Assembly (NCBI RefSeq): GCF_001667945.1
Contig: NZ_LZJK01000091.1
Coordinates: forward strand, 62,001-126,000
Length of the DNA: 64,000 nucleotides
Reading direction: 5' to 3'
Origin: Mycolicibacter sinensis
GTDB lineage: Bacteria > Actinomycetota > Actinomycetes > Mycobacteriales > Mycobacteriaceae
The notes below the pieces were generated by a model that saw nothing but the letters and a program-made list of their open reading frames with translations, had not been told where the DNA came from and did not search any database. The translations under genes and the position numbers were made by a program. This document shows positions 20,252-29,084 of this stretch, one piece after another (the stretch's first letter is position 1; every line of letters starts with the position of its first letter).

Positions 20252-21151
20252 TCAGTGCCGTTTCCGGTCACCGGCAGCCAGCAGCGCACTGGGCAGTCGG
20301 TGTCCGACGACCGAACTGGCCACGCCGGCGGCGGCGATGGCGGCCTGCAGGTCGATGCCGGTGTCGATACCGCAGTCGCCGAGCAGGTAGACGAGATCCT
20401 CGGTGGCGATGTTGCCGGTGGCGCCGGGCGCGAACGGGCACCCTCCTAGCCCGCCCGCGGAGGCGTCCAGGCGGGTCACGCCGCAGCCGACCGCGGCATA
20501 GGCGCAGGCCAGCCCGGCGCCGCGGGTGTTGTGGAAGTGCGCCCCCAGCGGCAAGTCCCCGATGATCGGGCGCACGGCCGCGATCAGGTCGGTGACCCGC
20601 GCCGGCGTGGTGGTGCCGATGGTGTCGGCGATCGCCAGCCGGTCCACCCCGAACGCGCTCGCCGATCCGGCGATATCGGCGACGCGGCCGGGCGGTGTTG
20701 GACCGTCGAACGGGCAGTCCCATGCGGTGGCGATGATGACCTCGACGGACCCGCCGGCGTCATGGGCGATCCCGGCGATATCGGGGATCGCGGCAACGGC
20801 CTCGGCGGTCGGCCGCCCGACGTTGGCAGAGCTGAACGAATCCGAGGCGCACACCACGTATTCGATCGAGGTCAGGCCCGCGGCCACTGCCCGGGCGGCG
20901 CCACCGGGGCTGGCGACCAGCGCGGAGAATTCCAGGGCGGGGTAGCGCCACAGCTCGGCGGCGAGTTCGGCGGCATCGGCCAGCGCGGGAACCTTGGTGG
21001 GGGAGACGAACGAGGTCACCTCGACTTCGCGCACGCCGGTGGCGGCGATCGCGTCCAGCAGTTCGAGCTTGGCGCGCAACGGGATCGGTTGTTCGATCTG
21101 CAGCCCGTCGCGCAACGCCACCTCGCGGATCGAGACCTGGCCGGGAATCAC
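20252..21151 (-). CDS. hydroxymethylglutaryl-CoA lyase-family enzyme
   Basis: A 299-residue HMGL-like TIM barrel, an aldolase-type family that splits 3-hydroxy-3-methylglutaryl-CoA or similar acyl-CoAs with a divalent metal. Seen are the N-terminal REVALRDGLQ (Arg14-Asp15), EVTSFVSPTKVPALADA, the metal-site HFHNTRGAG and the family loop GGLGGCPFAPGATGNIATEDLV carrying the catalytic Cys. The GTG at 21151 overlaps the CoA-transferase stop as GTGA. The real substrate could be another branched hydroxyacyl-CoA. Confidence 0.9.
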   Translation of the reverse strand: MIPGQVSIREVALRDGLQIEQPIPLRAKLELLDAIAATGVREVEVTSFVSPTKVPALADAAELAAELWRYPALEFSALVASPGGAARAVAAGLTSIEYVVCASDSFSSANVGRPTAEAVAAIPDIAGIAHDAGGSVEVIIATAWDCPFDGPTPPGRVADIAGSASAFGVDRLAIADTIGTTTPARVTDLIAAVRPIIGDLPLGAHFHNTRGAGLACAYAAVGCGVTRLDASAGGLGGCPFAPGATGNIATEDLVYLLGDCGIDTGIDLQAAIAAAGVASSVVGHRLPSALLAAGDRKRH

Positions 21152-22359
21152 AGCACCCCCTCGGCGCGAAGCTCGTCCAGTTCGGCTTCGGTCTTGCCGA
21201 GCAGCCCGCCGTAGACCTCGGAGTTGTGTTGGCCGGGCCGGGCCGACCCGGCGTTGCGGATCGCGCCCGGGGTGTCCGAGAGCACCGGGATGATCCCGGG
21301 GCCCAACACGGTGCGTTCGGCGCCTTCGTCCCAGTGCTCGACGAGCATGCCGCGGGCCCGCAGCTGCGGATCACCGACCACTTCGGCGACGGTGTTGATC
21401 GGTCCGGCGATCACACCGGCGTCGTTGAGCGTGGCGATGATGTCGTCGGGCTTTCGCTGCACGGCCCATTCGCCGATGATGGCGTCCAGCTCGTCCTGGT
21501 TGCGGCCGCGCGCAACGTGGTCGGCGAACCGCGGGTCGGTCGCCAGCCCGGGGGAGCCCATGGCCTGACACAGCCGGGCGAACACACTGTCCTGGTTGGC
21601 GGCGATCACCACCCAGCTGCCGTCGCCGGCCTGGTAGATATTCGACGGGGCGATGCCTTCCAGCCGGGTTCCCGAGGGCCCGCGTACCACGCCGCCGACG
21701 TCGTAGTCCGGGATAGTGGATTCCTGGATGGCCAAGCAGGATTCGGTCAGCGCGACGTCGACGACCTGGCCCTCGCCGGTGACGGTGCGCCGGTACAGCG
21801 CGGCCAGCGCGCCCTGCGCGGCGAACATGCCGGCCAGGCTGTCGCCGAGGGAGAGCGCCAGCCGTGGTGGTGGTCCGCCCGGGAAGCCGTTCATGTGCCG
21901 CAGCCCGCTGGCCGCCTCGGCGACCGAGGCGTACCCCGCCTTGTGGGCGTCCGGCCCGGTCTGTCCGTAGCCGGAGACCCGCACCAAGATGATGCCGTTG
22001 TTGCGTTGCCGCAGCACGTCGAAGCCCAGCCCCCAGCGTTCCAGCGTGCCGGGGCGGAAATTCTCCACGACGATGTCGGCGTTCTCGATCAGCTCCAAAA
22101 ACAGCTCGCGCCCGCGGTCGGTGCGCAGGTCCAGCGTGACGGCCTTTTTGTTACGGGCGTGCACGGTCCAGAAGAAGTGGTGGCCGTCGACCTCGGCCTG
22201 GCCCCAGGTGCGCAGCGGATCGGGTCTGCCGGGCAGCTCGATTTTGATGACCTCGGCGCCCATGTCGCCGAGCAGGCGCCCGGCGAACGGCCCGGAGATC
22301 AGCGTGCCGAGCTCGATGACGCGGATGCCGTCCAGCGCACCGACGGGAGTTGGAGTCAT
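21148..22359 (-). CDS. CaiB/BaiF (type III) CoA-transferase
   Basis: A 403-residue family III CoA-transferase. The opening GIRVIELGTLISGPFAGRLLGDMGAEVIKIELPGRPDPLRTWG, the block FFWTVHARNKKAVTLDLRTDRGRELFLELIENADIVVENFRPGTLERWGLGFDVL and SGYGQTGPDAHKAGY are all standard. It moves CoA between carboxylic acids and so activates a substrate for the beta-oxidation-type steps encoded beside it. The frame is open to 22395, but ATG 22359 matches the family start and overlaps the hydrolase stop as ATGA. Confidence 0.93.
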   Translation of the reverse strand: MTPTPVGALDGIRVIELGTLISGPFAGRLLGDMGAEVIKIELPGRPDPLRTWGQAEVDGHHFFWTVHARNKKAVTLDLRTDRGRELFLELIENADIVVENFRPGTLERWGLGFDVLRQRNNGIILVRVSGYGQTGPDAHKAGYASVAEAASGLRHMNGFPGGPPPRLALSLGDSLAGMFAAQGALAALYRRTVTGEGQVVDVALTESCLAIQESTIPDYDVGGVVRGPSGTRLEGIAPSNIYQAGDGSWVVIAANQDSVFARLCQAMGSPGLATDPRFADHVARGRNQDELDAIIGEWAVQRKPDDIIATLNDAGVIAGPINTVAEVVGDPQLRARGMLVEHWDEGAERTVLGPGIIPVLSDTPGAIRNAGSARPGQHNSEVYGGLLGKTEAELDELRAEGVL

Positions 22360-23540
22360 ACCGACGAGCCTACGAAGTCGTGTCGATCCAGCCAATCGGT
22401 GACGATGCCCACGGCCTGCCGCAGCGCACCACGCTGATCCGGGCCGGCGTAATAGTGGTTGGCGCCAGGGATTTCATGGATCTCCTTGTCAGGATGCCCG
22501 AGCGCCTCGAAGAGCCGGCGGGTGTGGCTGGGGGTACAGGCGTCATCGGCCATGTTGCCGATCACCAGGGCGGGAACCGCGATGTCGTTGCCGCAGTCCA
22601 GCCCGTCACCGTGGGCGTCGTCATAGCTCCATTGCGAGAGCCAGCTGCGCAGCGTGCAGAACCGCGCGAGGCCGACCGGGCTCATGTTCACCACCTGCGG
22701 ATCCCCCAGATAGCAGCTGCCCGGGGTGCGGTCGTTGGGGTCGACGGTGGGATCCAGCCAACGCGGGTCGGCCATGGTGCCGTGCACCACGAACGCGAAC
22801 TCATCGTCGGGGCGCCCGGCGGCCTTGAGCTCGGCCAGCTTCGCCTTGACCCAGGCGGTGATTCGGCGGTTGCGGTCGATCTGGGCGGCGCGGTAGCGGT
22901 CCAGGAACTCTTCGGTGTACGGCGGCTGGTTGGGGTTGTCCGGGTTGTAGAGGTCCAGCTCCGGGTCGCGCTTGGTCGGATCGGACTCGTCGAGGATCGA
23001 GGCGTCCAACCATTCGGTCATGGTGCCGTGCCGGCTGATGTGCGCCGCGAGCAGCATGATGCCGTCGGCGGGGATCAGCCCGAGTTTGGTCAGGTCGGGG
23101 CCGTCGCCGGACGGGCTGGCCGTCACCGTCGGATGCTGTGCTTGCTGCTGGTAGAACAGCGACAGCGAGCCACCCCCGCTCCAGCCGGCCAGCACCACCT
23201 TCGAATAGCCGAGCCGATTCTTAGCGTCGGAGATGCATTGCCCGAGGTCTTCGACCACCTTCTCCATCAGCAGGGCGGAGTCGGTGCCGCGGAATCGGCT
23301 GTTGCAGTAGATGACGTGGTGACCGGCGCGGGCCAGTGCGTTGACCATCGGCAGGTAGGCGCCGCCGCCGATCGGGTGCATGAAGATCAGCACGGTGTCG
23401 CTCGGCGCATCCTTGGGCCGCAGCAGATAGCTTTCCAGCACCACCAGCTCGGCGACGCCGCCGTAGACATCGCGAACACCGGAATTGTTCTGGTAGGCAA
23501 TGAGATAGGGGATACGGTCGTAGTCGTGCTTGGCGGTCAT
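22356..23540 (-). CDS. alpha/beta hydrolase
   Basis: A 394-residue alpha/beta hydrolase. The oxyanion region FMHPIGGGAYL, the nucleophile elbow LAGWSGGGSLSLFY, and a likely acid and base in GNMADDACTPSHT and IPGANHYYAG are visible. A long cap insertion lies between the elbow and the acid (about residues 145-265). It may hydrolyse a ring-cleavage product or an ester in the local pathway. Translational overlap with both neighbours (4 nt each) places it firmly in the operon. Confidence 0.85.
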   Translation of the reverse strand: MTAKHDYDRIPYLIAYQNNSGVRDVYGGVAELVVLESYLLRPKDAPSDTVLIFMHPIGGGAYLPMVNALARAGHHVIYCNSRFRGTDSALLMEKVVEDLGQCISDAKNRLGYSKVVLAGWSGGGSLSLFYQQQAQHPTVTASPSGDGPDLTKLGLIPADGIMLLAAHISRHGTMTEWLDASILDESDPTKRDPELDLYNPDNPNQPPYTEEFLDRYRAAQIDRNRRITAWVKAKLAELKAAGRPDDEFAFVVHGTMADPRWLDPTVDPNDRTPGSCYLGDPQVVNMSPVGLARFCTLRSWLSQWSYDDAHGDGLDCGNDIAVPALVIGNMADDACTPSHTRRLFEALGHPDKEIHEIPGANHYYAGPDQRGALRQAVGIVTDWLDRHDFVGSSV

Positions 23541-24631
23541 GCGTGCTGTCCTAGGTCGTGGGCGAGAACTTCCGGTGACGGGGTGAGCCGGCGGCGGGTG
23601 TCGATGGCGACCACCTGCCAGTCCACGCGCTGGTAGTCGTCGAACTTGCGCCGGGCTCGTTCACGGGCTTTCTCCGGGGCGCCGTGGTGCACGCCTTGCG
23701 GTGCGTGACTGATCAGCCCCGGCGGCATCGGAATCCCGTAGAGCGATCCGCCGTGGAAGAACGCGATCTCGTCGTAGTCGACGTTGCGGTGATACCACGG
23801 GGTGCGCTCGGTGCCGGGCGCTCCTTCGGCGGGCTTGGGCAGAAAGTTCATCACGTACACGCCGGTGGCCTGCATGAACAGGTGCACCGTCGGGGGCAGG
23901 TGCACGCTGTCGGAGGTGATGACGTTGTAGTCGGCGATGTTGAAGGTGAAGGCGAAATTGTCGCCGCGCCAACCTTCGACATCGATCGGATTATGTTGGT
24001 AGTACAGCGTTGTCGGCCCACCGTTGTGGACCAGCCTGACCTCGTACTCCTCTCGTCCGTCGTCGTCGATGGGAGCCGGTTCCGGGATTACCGCCTGCGA
24101 TGGGTCGAAGGGGAAGTGCCGGCCCAGCGGTCCGGGTGGCGGCACCCGGAATTCGTCGGTGGCCTCAATGAGTAGCAGTGTCGTTTCGGCGGCGGGCAAC
24201 TGCCGCCAGGTGGCCGCCTTGGGCAGATACACCCAGTCGCCCTCGCGGTAGTCCAGCGGACCGAATTCCGTTTCCAGCCGCCCGGCACCGGCGTGCACGA
24301 AGCACAGCAGGTCACCGTCGACGTAGCGGACATGAAACGGCATCTCGGCGGAGCGCCGGGACAGCGAGATGCGGCAGTCGGCGTTACTGAACAGCAGCAG
24401 TGGGCCGCCGGCGGCATCGGTGGCGTCGCTGGGTTCCAGGTGCGCGGCCAGTACATCGATGGGCCGCAGCGGGCCCTCGGCGCGGTAGGCGGTCGGGTCG
24501 TGGCGCCGGTACATGTTGGCGGTGCGGCCGGTGAAGCCCCCGCGGCCCAGCTCGTCGTCCTTGAGCCCGTCGAGGTCGGCGTGCAGGCGGCGCGGTGTGG
24601 TGCCTTTGCGCAGGTGAACGAAGGATTCCAT
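23537..24631 (-). CDS. homogentisate 1,2-dioxygenase-like cupin protein
   Basis: A 364-residue protein of the homogentisate dioxygenase-like bicupin family and the first gene of the operon. It opens MESFVHLRKGTTPRRLHADL. The C-terminal cupin has WYHRNVDYDEIAFFHGG and HAPQGVHHGAPE, holding His and Glu residues in the places where iron ligands occur in homogentisate dioxygenase. Relatives may cleave other aromatic rings, so the substrate is not assigned. An in-frame ATG at 24664 would add 11 residues; ATG 24631 is preferred from the family start. Confidence 0.82.
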   Translation of the reverse strand: MESFVHLRKGTTPRRLHADLDGLKDDELGRGGFTGRTANMYRRHDPTAYRAEGPLRPIDVLAAHLEPSDATDAAGGPLLLFSNADCRISLSRRSAEMPFHVRYVDGDLLCFVHAGAGRLETEFGPLDYREGDWVYLPKAATWRQLPAAETTLLLIEATDEFRVPPPGPLGRHFPFDPSQAVIPEPAPIDDDGREEYEVRLVHNGGPTTLYYQHNPIDVEGWRGDNFAFTFNIADYNVITSDSVHLPPTVHLFMQATGVYVMNFLPKPAEGAPGTERTPWYHRNVDYDEIAFFHGGSLYGIPMPPGLISHAPQGVHHGAPEKARERARRKFDDYQRVDWQVVAIDTRRRLTPSPEVLAHDLGQHA

Positions 24632-24675
24632 CGGCGGCCCCCGGGGCGAACGTGCAGCAGACATGGCGCAGAACT

Positions 24676-24693
24676 AAAAGTGACTTTACTTTT
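24676..24693. promoter_or_regulatory. inverted repeat, candidate operator of the catabolic operon
   Basis: AAAAGT-GACTTT-ACTTTT forms an 18-bp inverted repeat with 6-bp arms about 45 nt upstream of the ATG at 24631. It is AT-rich in an otherwise GC-rich region. Position and symmetry suit a TetR-type operator, and a TetR gene lies in the same operon. This is inference. Confidence 0.45.
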
Positions 24694-25035
24694 CGTTTCC
24701 GTCAGCGGCAAGGGTCTCCGCGACCACAGCGGTCGCCGCGGCAACCGGGGCCTTCGGGCGTCGCGGTGTTGCCGGGACCGGGATCGGCGAGATCTGCCAG
24801 CGAGCGGGTGTCACGCAGGGCGCTTTCTCGTCGCACTTTCCGGAGGGCGAGCAACAGCTCGTGCTGGACGTCGTGCGGCGCCAATCGTGCGGACGTGGCC
24901 GGGCCCTTCACGCAATTGACTGCCGTCGAAGGGCAGTCGCCCGGACAGACGGTGGCAGCGGCGGGTGAGGCTTTCCAGTACTGGGCCGGCGAACGTCGCG
25001 GCCGTGACGGCGCAACATCGAAGGATCTCGCCGTA
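24694..25035. other. intergenic region without a recognisable gene
   Basis: About 340 nt between the catabolic operon promoter and the fadE23 terminator. Open frames exist on both strands, but none resembles a known protein or has a convincing ribosome site. I see no RNA gene, IS end or repeat. It may be the remnant of an insertion or deletion junction, since this is where gene order departs from H37Rv. Confidence 0.4.
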
Positions 25036-25071
25036 GAACGCCCCCGAATCCCAAAGGAACCGGGGGCGTTC
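25036..25071 (-). terminator. hairpin terminator after fadE23
   Basis: Perfect 11-bp arms GAACGCCCCCG (25036-25046) and CGGGGGCGTTC (25061-25071) enclose a 14-nt loop. The structure begins 14 nt beyond the fadE23 stop codon on the minus strand. It lacks a clear U-tract, as is common for mycobacterial terminators. Confidence 0.65.
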
Positions 25072-25085
25072 GAGGTGTGGCGGAG

Positions 25086-26294
25086 CTATTTCAGCTCGGC
25101 CGACGACAGGCCCAGCAGTCGCCGCGCCACCACCAGCTGCTGAATCTGCTGGGTGCCTTCGAAGATGTCGAGGATCTTCGAGTCGCGGCCCCACTTCTCC
25201 AGCAGGGTCTGCTCCGAATAGCCGGTGGTGCCGGCCAGTTCGACGGTCTTGAGGGTGACGTCGGTGGCCATCCGGCCGGCCTTGGCCTTGCCCATCGACG
25301 CCTCTTTGGAGTTGGGGATGTTGTTGTCGGCCTGCCATGCCGAGCGCAGCGTCAGCAGGTACGCCGACTCCCAGTCCGCCTCCATCCGCAGGAACTCGGC
25401 GGCCGGCGCGCTTTGGGCGTGGGCCGGTTTGTCGTAGGAGATCTCCACGCCGGCGTCGGTCAGGATCGTGCGCAACTCCTCCAGGGCCGCGCGGGCGACA
25501 CCGACCGCCATCGCCGCGACGATTGGCCGGGTGTTGTCGAAGGTCTCCATGACCCCGGAGAAGCTCTTCTCGGTGTTGATCTCGGGGCTGCCCAGCAGGT
25601 TGTCCTTGGGGATCCGGGCGTTGTCGAACCGGATCACCGCGGTGTCGGAGGCCTTGATGCCCAGCTTGTGCTCCAGGCGTTCGACGATGACGCCGGGGTG
25701 CTCGCGCGGCACGATGAACGATTTGATCGCCGCACGGCCCAGGGACTTGTCCAGCGTGGCCCACACCACGATGTGGGTGGCCCGCGAGCCGGCGGTGACG
25801 AAGATCTTCTCGCCGTTGATCACGTACTCGTCGCCGTCCAGCGTGGCCGTCGTGCTCACCGCGGCCGAGTCGGACCCGAAGCTCGGCTCGGTGATGGCCA
25901 TCGCCGCCCACACCTTGCCCAGCCGCTGCAGCTGTTCATCGGTGGCCACACCCGAGATCGCCGCGTTGCCCAATCCCTGATAGGGCACCGACAGCATCAA
26001 AGCGACGTCGCCCCAGCTCATTTCGAGGACCTGCAACAGCGCGGCCATGTTGGCGCCGTTGCGGTTGCCCTCTTTGCCCTCGGCCTCGCGGAAGGCCTCG
26101 GCTCCGGCCAGCGCGTTGCCGCCGGCCTTCGACACCCCGTCGAACAGGGTCTCCAGCGTGTCGAGTTCGACCGGGTAGGCGTGCTCGCGCTGGTCGTACT
26201 TGCGTGAGATCGGGCGCAGCATCTCGGCGGCGCCGGCGTGTGTCATCTCGACGACGTGCTGCAGTTTCTTCGGGAGTTCCAGATTGATTGCCAT
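25086..26294 (-). CDS. fadE23: acyl-CoA dehydrogenase FadE23
   Basis: A 402-residue acyl-CoA dehydrogenase, equal in length to the H37Rv FadE23 (Rv3140) within a residue and in the same place next to fadE24. Blocks seen are MAITEPSFGSDSAAVSTTATLDGDEYVINGEKIFVTAGSRATHIVVWATL, ENTRPIVAAMAVGVARAALEELRTIL-like DNTRPIVAAMAVGVARAAL, and LLEKWGRDSKILDIFEGTQQIQQLVVARRLLG. FadE23 and FadE24 probably act as one heteromeric enzyme, as other paired mycobacterial FadEs do; this pairing is inference. Confidence 0.92.
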   Translation of the reverse strand: MAINLELPKKLQHVVEMTHAGAAEMLRPISRKYDQREHAYPVELDTLETLFDGVSKAGGNALAGAEAFREAEGKEGNRNGANMAALLQVLEMSWGDVALMLSVPYQGLGNAAISGVATDEQLQRLGKVWAAMAITEPSFGSDSAAVSTTATLDGDEYVINGEKIFVTAGSRATHIVVWATLDKSLGRAAIKSFIVPREHPGVIVERLEHKLGIKASDTAVIRFDNARIPKDNLLGSPEINTEKSFSGVMETFDNTRPIVAAMAVGVARAALEELRTILTDAGVEISYDKPAHAQSAPAAEFLRMEADWESAYLLTLRSAWQADNNIPNSKEASMGKAKAGRMATDVTLKTVELAGTTGYSEQTLLEKWGRDSKILDIFEGTQQIQQLVVARRLLGLSSAELK

Positions 26295-26339
26295 GTCAGG
26301 TCTTTCAGGTCGGTATCGGGAAGAAAGGTTGAATGACCG

Positions 26340-27731
26340 CTAGATCACTACGATGCCCTCGGCCACGCCGATGGCCCGCAGGTCGCGGTACCAGCGTTCG
26401 ACCGGGTGTTCCTTGACGTAGCCGTGGCCCCCGAGCAGCTGTACGCCGTCCAGGCCGATCTGCATGCCCTTGTCGGTGGCGATCCGCTTGGCCAACGCGG
26501 CCTCGCGGATGAACGGTAAGCCCTGCTCGGCGCGAGCCGCCCCGCGCCAGGTCATCAGGCGCAGACCATCGAGCTCGATGGCGATGTTGGCGCACATGAA
26601 CGCCACCGACTGCCGGTTGGCGATCGGCTCGCCGAAGGCGTGACGCTCCTTGATGTAGGGCATCACATAGTCGAGCACCGCGTGGCTGGTGCCGACCGCC
26701 AACGACGCCCAGCCCAGGCGCGCGAGCGCGATCGCCTCGGAGTAGTCCGTGTCGGTCGCGGCGTCCTCGCCGAGGCGGGCGGTCAGCGGTACCGACACCT
26801 TGTTCAGCTCGATCTGGCCCAGCGCCGCGGCGCGGACGCCCATGCTGGGGTCGGCCTTGACGGTCAGGCCCGGCGCCGAGGACTCCACGATGAACAGCGC
26901 CGGCTTGCCGTTGAGCTGGGCGGCCACGATGAACAGCTCCGCGCTTGCCGCTGCCGGCACCAGGGACTTGACGCCGTCGAGCCGGTAGCCGCTGGGGGTG
27001 CGCACCGCGGTGGTCTTCAGGTTGGTGGGGTCGAACAGCGGCTGCGGCTCGGCGATGGCCACGCACGCCTGCGGGACGTTCTCACCGGCGAATTCCGGCA
27101 GGTAGGTGGCTTGCTGGTCGGCGCTGCCCCAGTGCGTCAATGCCGCGGCCACCCCGCCCGGCGCCAGGATCGGCAGCGCCAAGCCCATGTCGCCGTAGGC
27201 CAGTGCCTCGCCGACCAGCACATTGGTGATCGCGGAGCGGTGTGCGGCGATCCCGTCGAAGTCCTCCGGGATGTTGATGGCGGTGATCCCCAGTTCGGCG
27301 GCCTTACCGATCAATTCGTGCGGGTAGTCGGCGGCCTCGTCGGCGTCGTGGGCGGCCGGGCGCAGAATCTCCGACGCGAACTCCTCGACCGTCTCGACGA
27401 TCATCTGCTGCTCGTCGTCGGGGGTCAGATCGAAATAGTCTTTGCCGCTCGCCTTGAGCCGGGTGGGAGCCTTGCCCAGGGTCTGGACCCGCTTGAACTC
27501 GCGGGAGGTCGCCCCGGCCACCGAGAAGACCGTCTTCACCCCGTAGTTCAAGGTCCGGTTGAGCGGGTTGCGCAGGTTGTGCCGGTCCAAAAACTCCCGG
27601 CTGACCAGCGGGGTGACCAGCGCCAGGGCGTTGGCGATCGGGGTGCGCTTCGGCTTCTCCAGCCCGATCGCACTCGAGCGGCCGGACCGCTTGTTCTTGG
27701 AATCGCGGGCCACGGATGCAGTGTCAGTCAT
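26340..27731 (-). CDS. fadE24: acyl-CoA dehydrogenase FadE24
   Basis: A 463-residue acyl-CoA dehydrogenase-family protein with a roughly 80-residue N-terminal extension before the dehydrogenase core, as in H37Rv FadE24 (Rv3139). The segment ACVAIAEPQPLFDPTNLKTTAVRTPSGYRLDGVKSLVPAAASAELFIVAAQL aligns with the FAD-binding strands but departs from the usual EPxxGSD motif, suggesting a non-catalytic or specialised partner. It is followed 45 nt later by fadE23. A strong palindromic operator stands about 38 nt upstream of its ATG. Confidence 0.92.
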   Translation of the reverse strand: MTDTASVARDSKNKRSGRSSAIGLEKPKRTPIANALALVTPLVSREFLDRHNLRNPLNRTLNYGVKTVFSVAGATSREFKRVQTLGKAPTRLKASGKDYFDLTPDDEQQMIVETVEEFASEILRPAAHDADEAADYPHELIGKAAELGITAINIPEDFDGIAAHRSAITNVLVGEALAYGDMGLALPILAPGGVAAALTHWGSADQQATYLPEFAGENVPQACVAIAEPQPLFDPTNLKTTAVRTPSGYRLDGVKSLVPAAASAELFIVAAQLNGKPALFIVESSAPGLTVKADPSMGVRAAALGQIELNKVSVPLTARLGEDAATDTDYSEAIALARLGWASLAVGTSHAVLDYVMPYIKERHAFGEPIANRQSVAFMCANIAIELDGLRLMTWRGAARAEQGLPFIREAALAKRIATDKGMQIGLDGVQLLGGHGYVKEHPVERWYRDLRAIGVAEGIVVI

Positions 27732-27768
27732 GTCAGAGCCTCACTGAAAAGGGAAGTATCGGTGAGAC

Positions 27769-27806
27769 CACCTTACTCCGAAGTAAGGTGACTCGACAGT
27801 AAGGTG
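27769..27806. promoter_or_regulatory. palindromic operator plus extra half-site before fadE24
   Basis: CACCTTACT (27769-27777) and AGTAAGGTG (27782-27790) are perfect inverted 9-mers around a 4-nt spacer. A third copy, AGTAAGGTG, occurs at 27798-27806 in direct orientation, 16 bp further on. The array lies 38-75 nt upstream of the fadE24 ATG. A TetR-like regulator binding as dimers is the simplest reading. No regulator gene is adjacent. Confidence 0.7.
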
Positions 27807-27841
27807 TGACGAAGTCGTCAGCGGCGCCCGCGCCGGCGCCC

Positions 27842-28654
27842 CTAACCCGTGGTCAGGCGGCTCAAGACCGGCCGGTGCAGCAGCGCATTCGCGGCCACAG
27901 CGCTGCCGCCGTGCGGCCCCGGGGCGCCGGTCAGATCGGTGAACGTTCCGCCCGCCTCGCGCACCAGCACGTCCAGGGCGGCCAGATCCCACACCGATAC
28001 GGCCGGTTCGACGACGACGTCGACCGCGCCCTCGGCCAGCAGGCAGTACGCCCAGAAGTCGCCGTAGGCCCGCACCCGCCACACCGCCTCGGTCAGGTCG
28101 AGGAACTGCTCCCGCAGGCCGCGCAGCGCCCAGGTCGTCAGGCCGGCGAACGACAGGCTGGCCGAGTCCAGGTCGCCCACCGCCGACACCGACAGTCGAC
28201 GCGCCGGCCGGTCACCGAAACTGCCGAACGCGCCCTGGCCGTCGGCGGCCCACCACCGCCTGCTCAGCGCCGGGGCGCTGACGACCCCGACGCGGGGGAC
28301 GCCGTCGACGAGCAGCGCGATCAAGGTGGCCCAGACCGGGACCCCGCGCACGAAGTTCTTGGTGCCGTCGATCGGATCGATGATCCACTGGCGGCCGCTG
28401 AACGATGTTGTGCCGCCGAACTCCTCGCCGAGGATCTCATCGGCGGCCCGGTCCGCGGCCAGCATCTCGCGCAGCGCGGTCTCGACCGCCTGGTCGGCGT
28501 CGGTGACCGGGGTGAGGTCCGGCTTGGTGTCCACCCGCAGGTCCAGGGCACCGAATCGAGCCAGGGTGATCGCGTCGGCCCGGTCGGCCAGGGCCAACCC
28601 CAGGGCGAGGTCTGCTTGGAGATCGGGGTCGAGATTGTCGTTGCTCTGCGCCAT
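27842..28654 (-). CDS. hisN: inositol-monophosphatase-family phosphatase, HisN (Rv3137) type
   Basis: A 270-residue metal-dependent phosphatase. Metal-ligand motifs are complete: GEEFG (Glu77/78), [13 protein letters not shown] (Asp93, Asp96, Gly97, Thr98) and [16 protein letters not shown] near the C-terminus. The H37Rv counterpart Rv3137 has been reported as histidinol-phosphate phosphatase, and gene order supports orthology. The frame is open to 28738, but ATG 28654 matches the family start and leaves 23 nt to the divergent neighbour. Confidence 0.88.
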   Translation of the reverse strand: MAQSNDNLDPDLQADLALGLALADRADAITLARFGALDLRVDTKPDLTPVTDADQAVETALREMLAADRAADEILGEEFGGTTSFSGRQWIIDPIDGTKNFVRGVPVWATLIALLVDGVPRVGVVSAPALSRRWWAADGQGAFGSFGDRPARRLSVSAVGDLDSASLSFAGLTTWALRGLREQFLDLTEAVWRVRAYGDFWAYCLLAEGAVDVVVEPAVSVWDLAALDVLVREAGGTFTDLTGAPGPHGGSAVAANALLHRPVLSRLTTG

Positions 28655-28665
28655 GGCTGCAGTCC

Positions 28666-28671
28666 TACCAT
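28666..28671 (+). promoter_or_regulatory. -10-like hexamer for the small membrane protein
   Basis: TACCAT fits the mycobacterial TANNNT -10 consensus. It ends 6 nt before the ATG at 28678, so the transcript would begin at or next to the start codon. Confidence 0.4.
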
Positions 28672-28677
28672 GGCCTG

Positions 28678-29007
28678 ATGTGGGAGATGTGGGCGCTGCT
28701 GTTGCTGCTGGCGATTCTGGCGGTGTTCGTCGCGCCACGGTTCTTCCGCCCGGGTCCAGGCGGCGGAGCCCAAGACGGCACCCTGCTGGTCACCGGCGTC
28801 AGCCCGCGGCCCGAGGCTGTCGGTCAGCAGTACGTCACGATCACCGGCGTCATCAACGGGCCCGGAGTGGATGAGCACGAGGTCTACCAGCGACTCGCGG
28901 TCGACGTGGCCAACTGGCCGAGCATCGGCGACCTACTGCCGGTGGTGTATTCGCCGCGCAACCCCGACAACTGGAATCTGGTGGGCCCGCCCTCACCCCG
29001 AGACTGA
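28678..29007 (+). CDS. small membrane-anchored protein of unknown function
   Basis: A 109-residue protein with one N-terminal transmembrane segment ([20 protein letters not shown]) and a soluble domain of about 80 residues ([65 protein letters not shown]). The latter looks like a small beta-fold domain seen in mycobacterial hypothetical proteins. The ATG follows a TACCAT -10-like hexamer (28666-28671) by 6 nt, so translation may be leaderless. It is divergent from hisN and convergent with fprA. Confidence 0.75.
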   Translation: MWEMWALLLLLAILAVFVAPRFFRPGPGGGAQDGTLLVTGVSPRPEAVGQQYVTITGVINGPGVDEHEVYQRLAVDVANWPSIGDLLPVVYSPRNPDNWNLVGPPSPRD

Positions 29008-29084
29008 ATCGGCCGACGCCGCACCGGTGTGTCGCGTCGTCAGATTCCGGTTCGCGCCACCGCGCAGACCGTGGCGCCGGACGC

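Noticed and set aside
24595-25143. A 182-codon plus-strand frame in the intergenic space
   Set aside because: It overlaps the start of the cupin gene and the end of fadE23 in antisense and has no recognisable domain.
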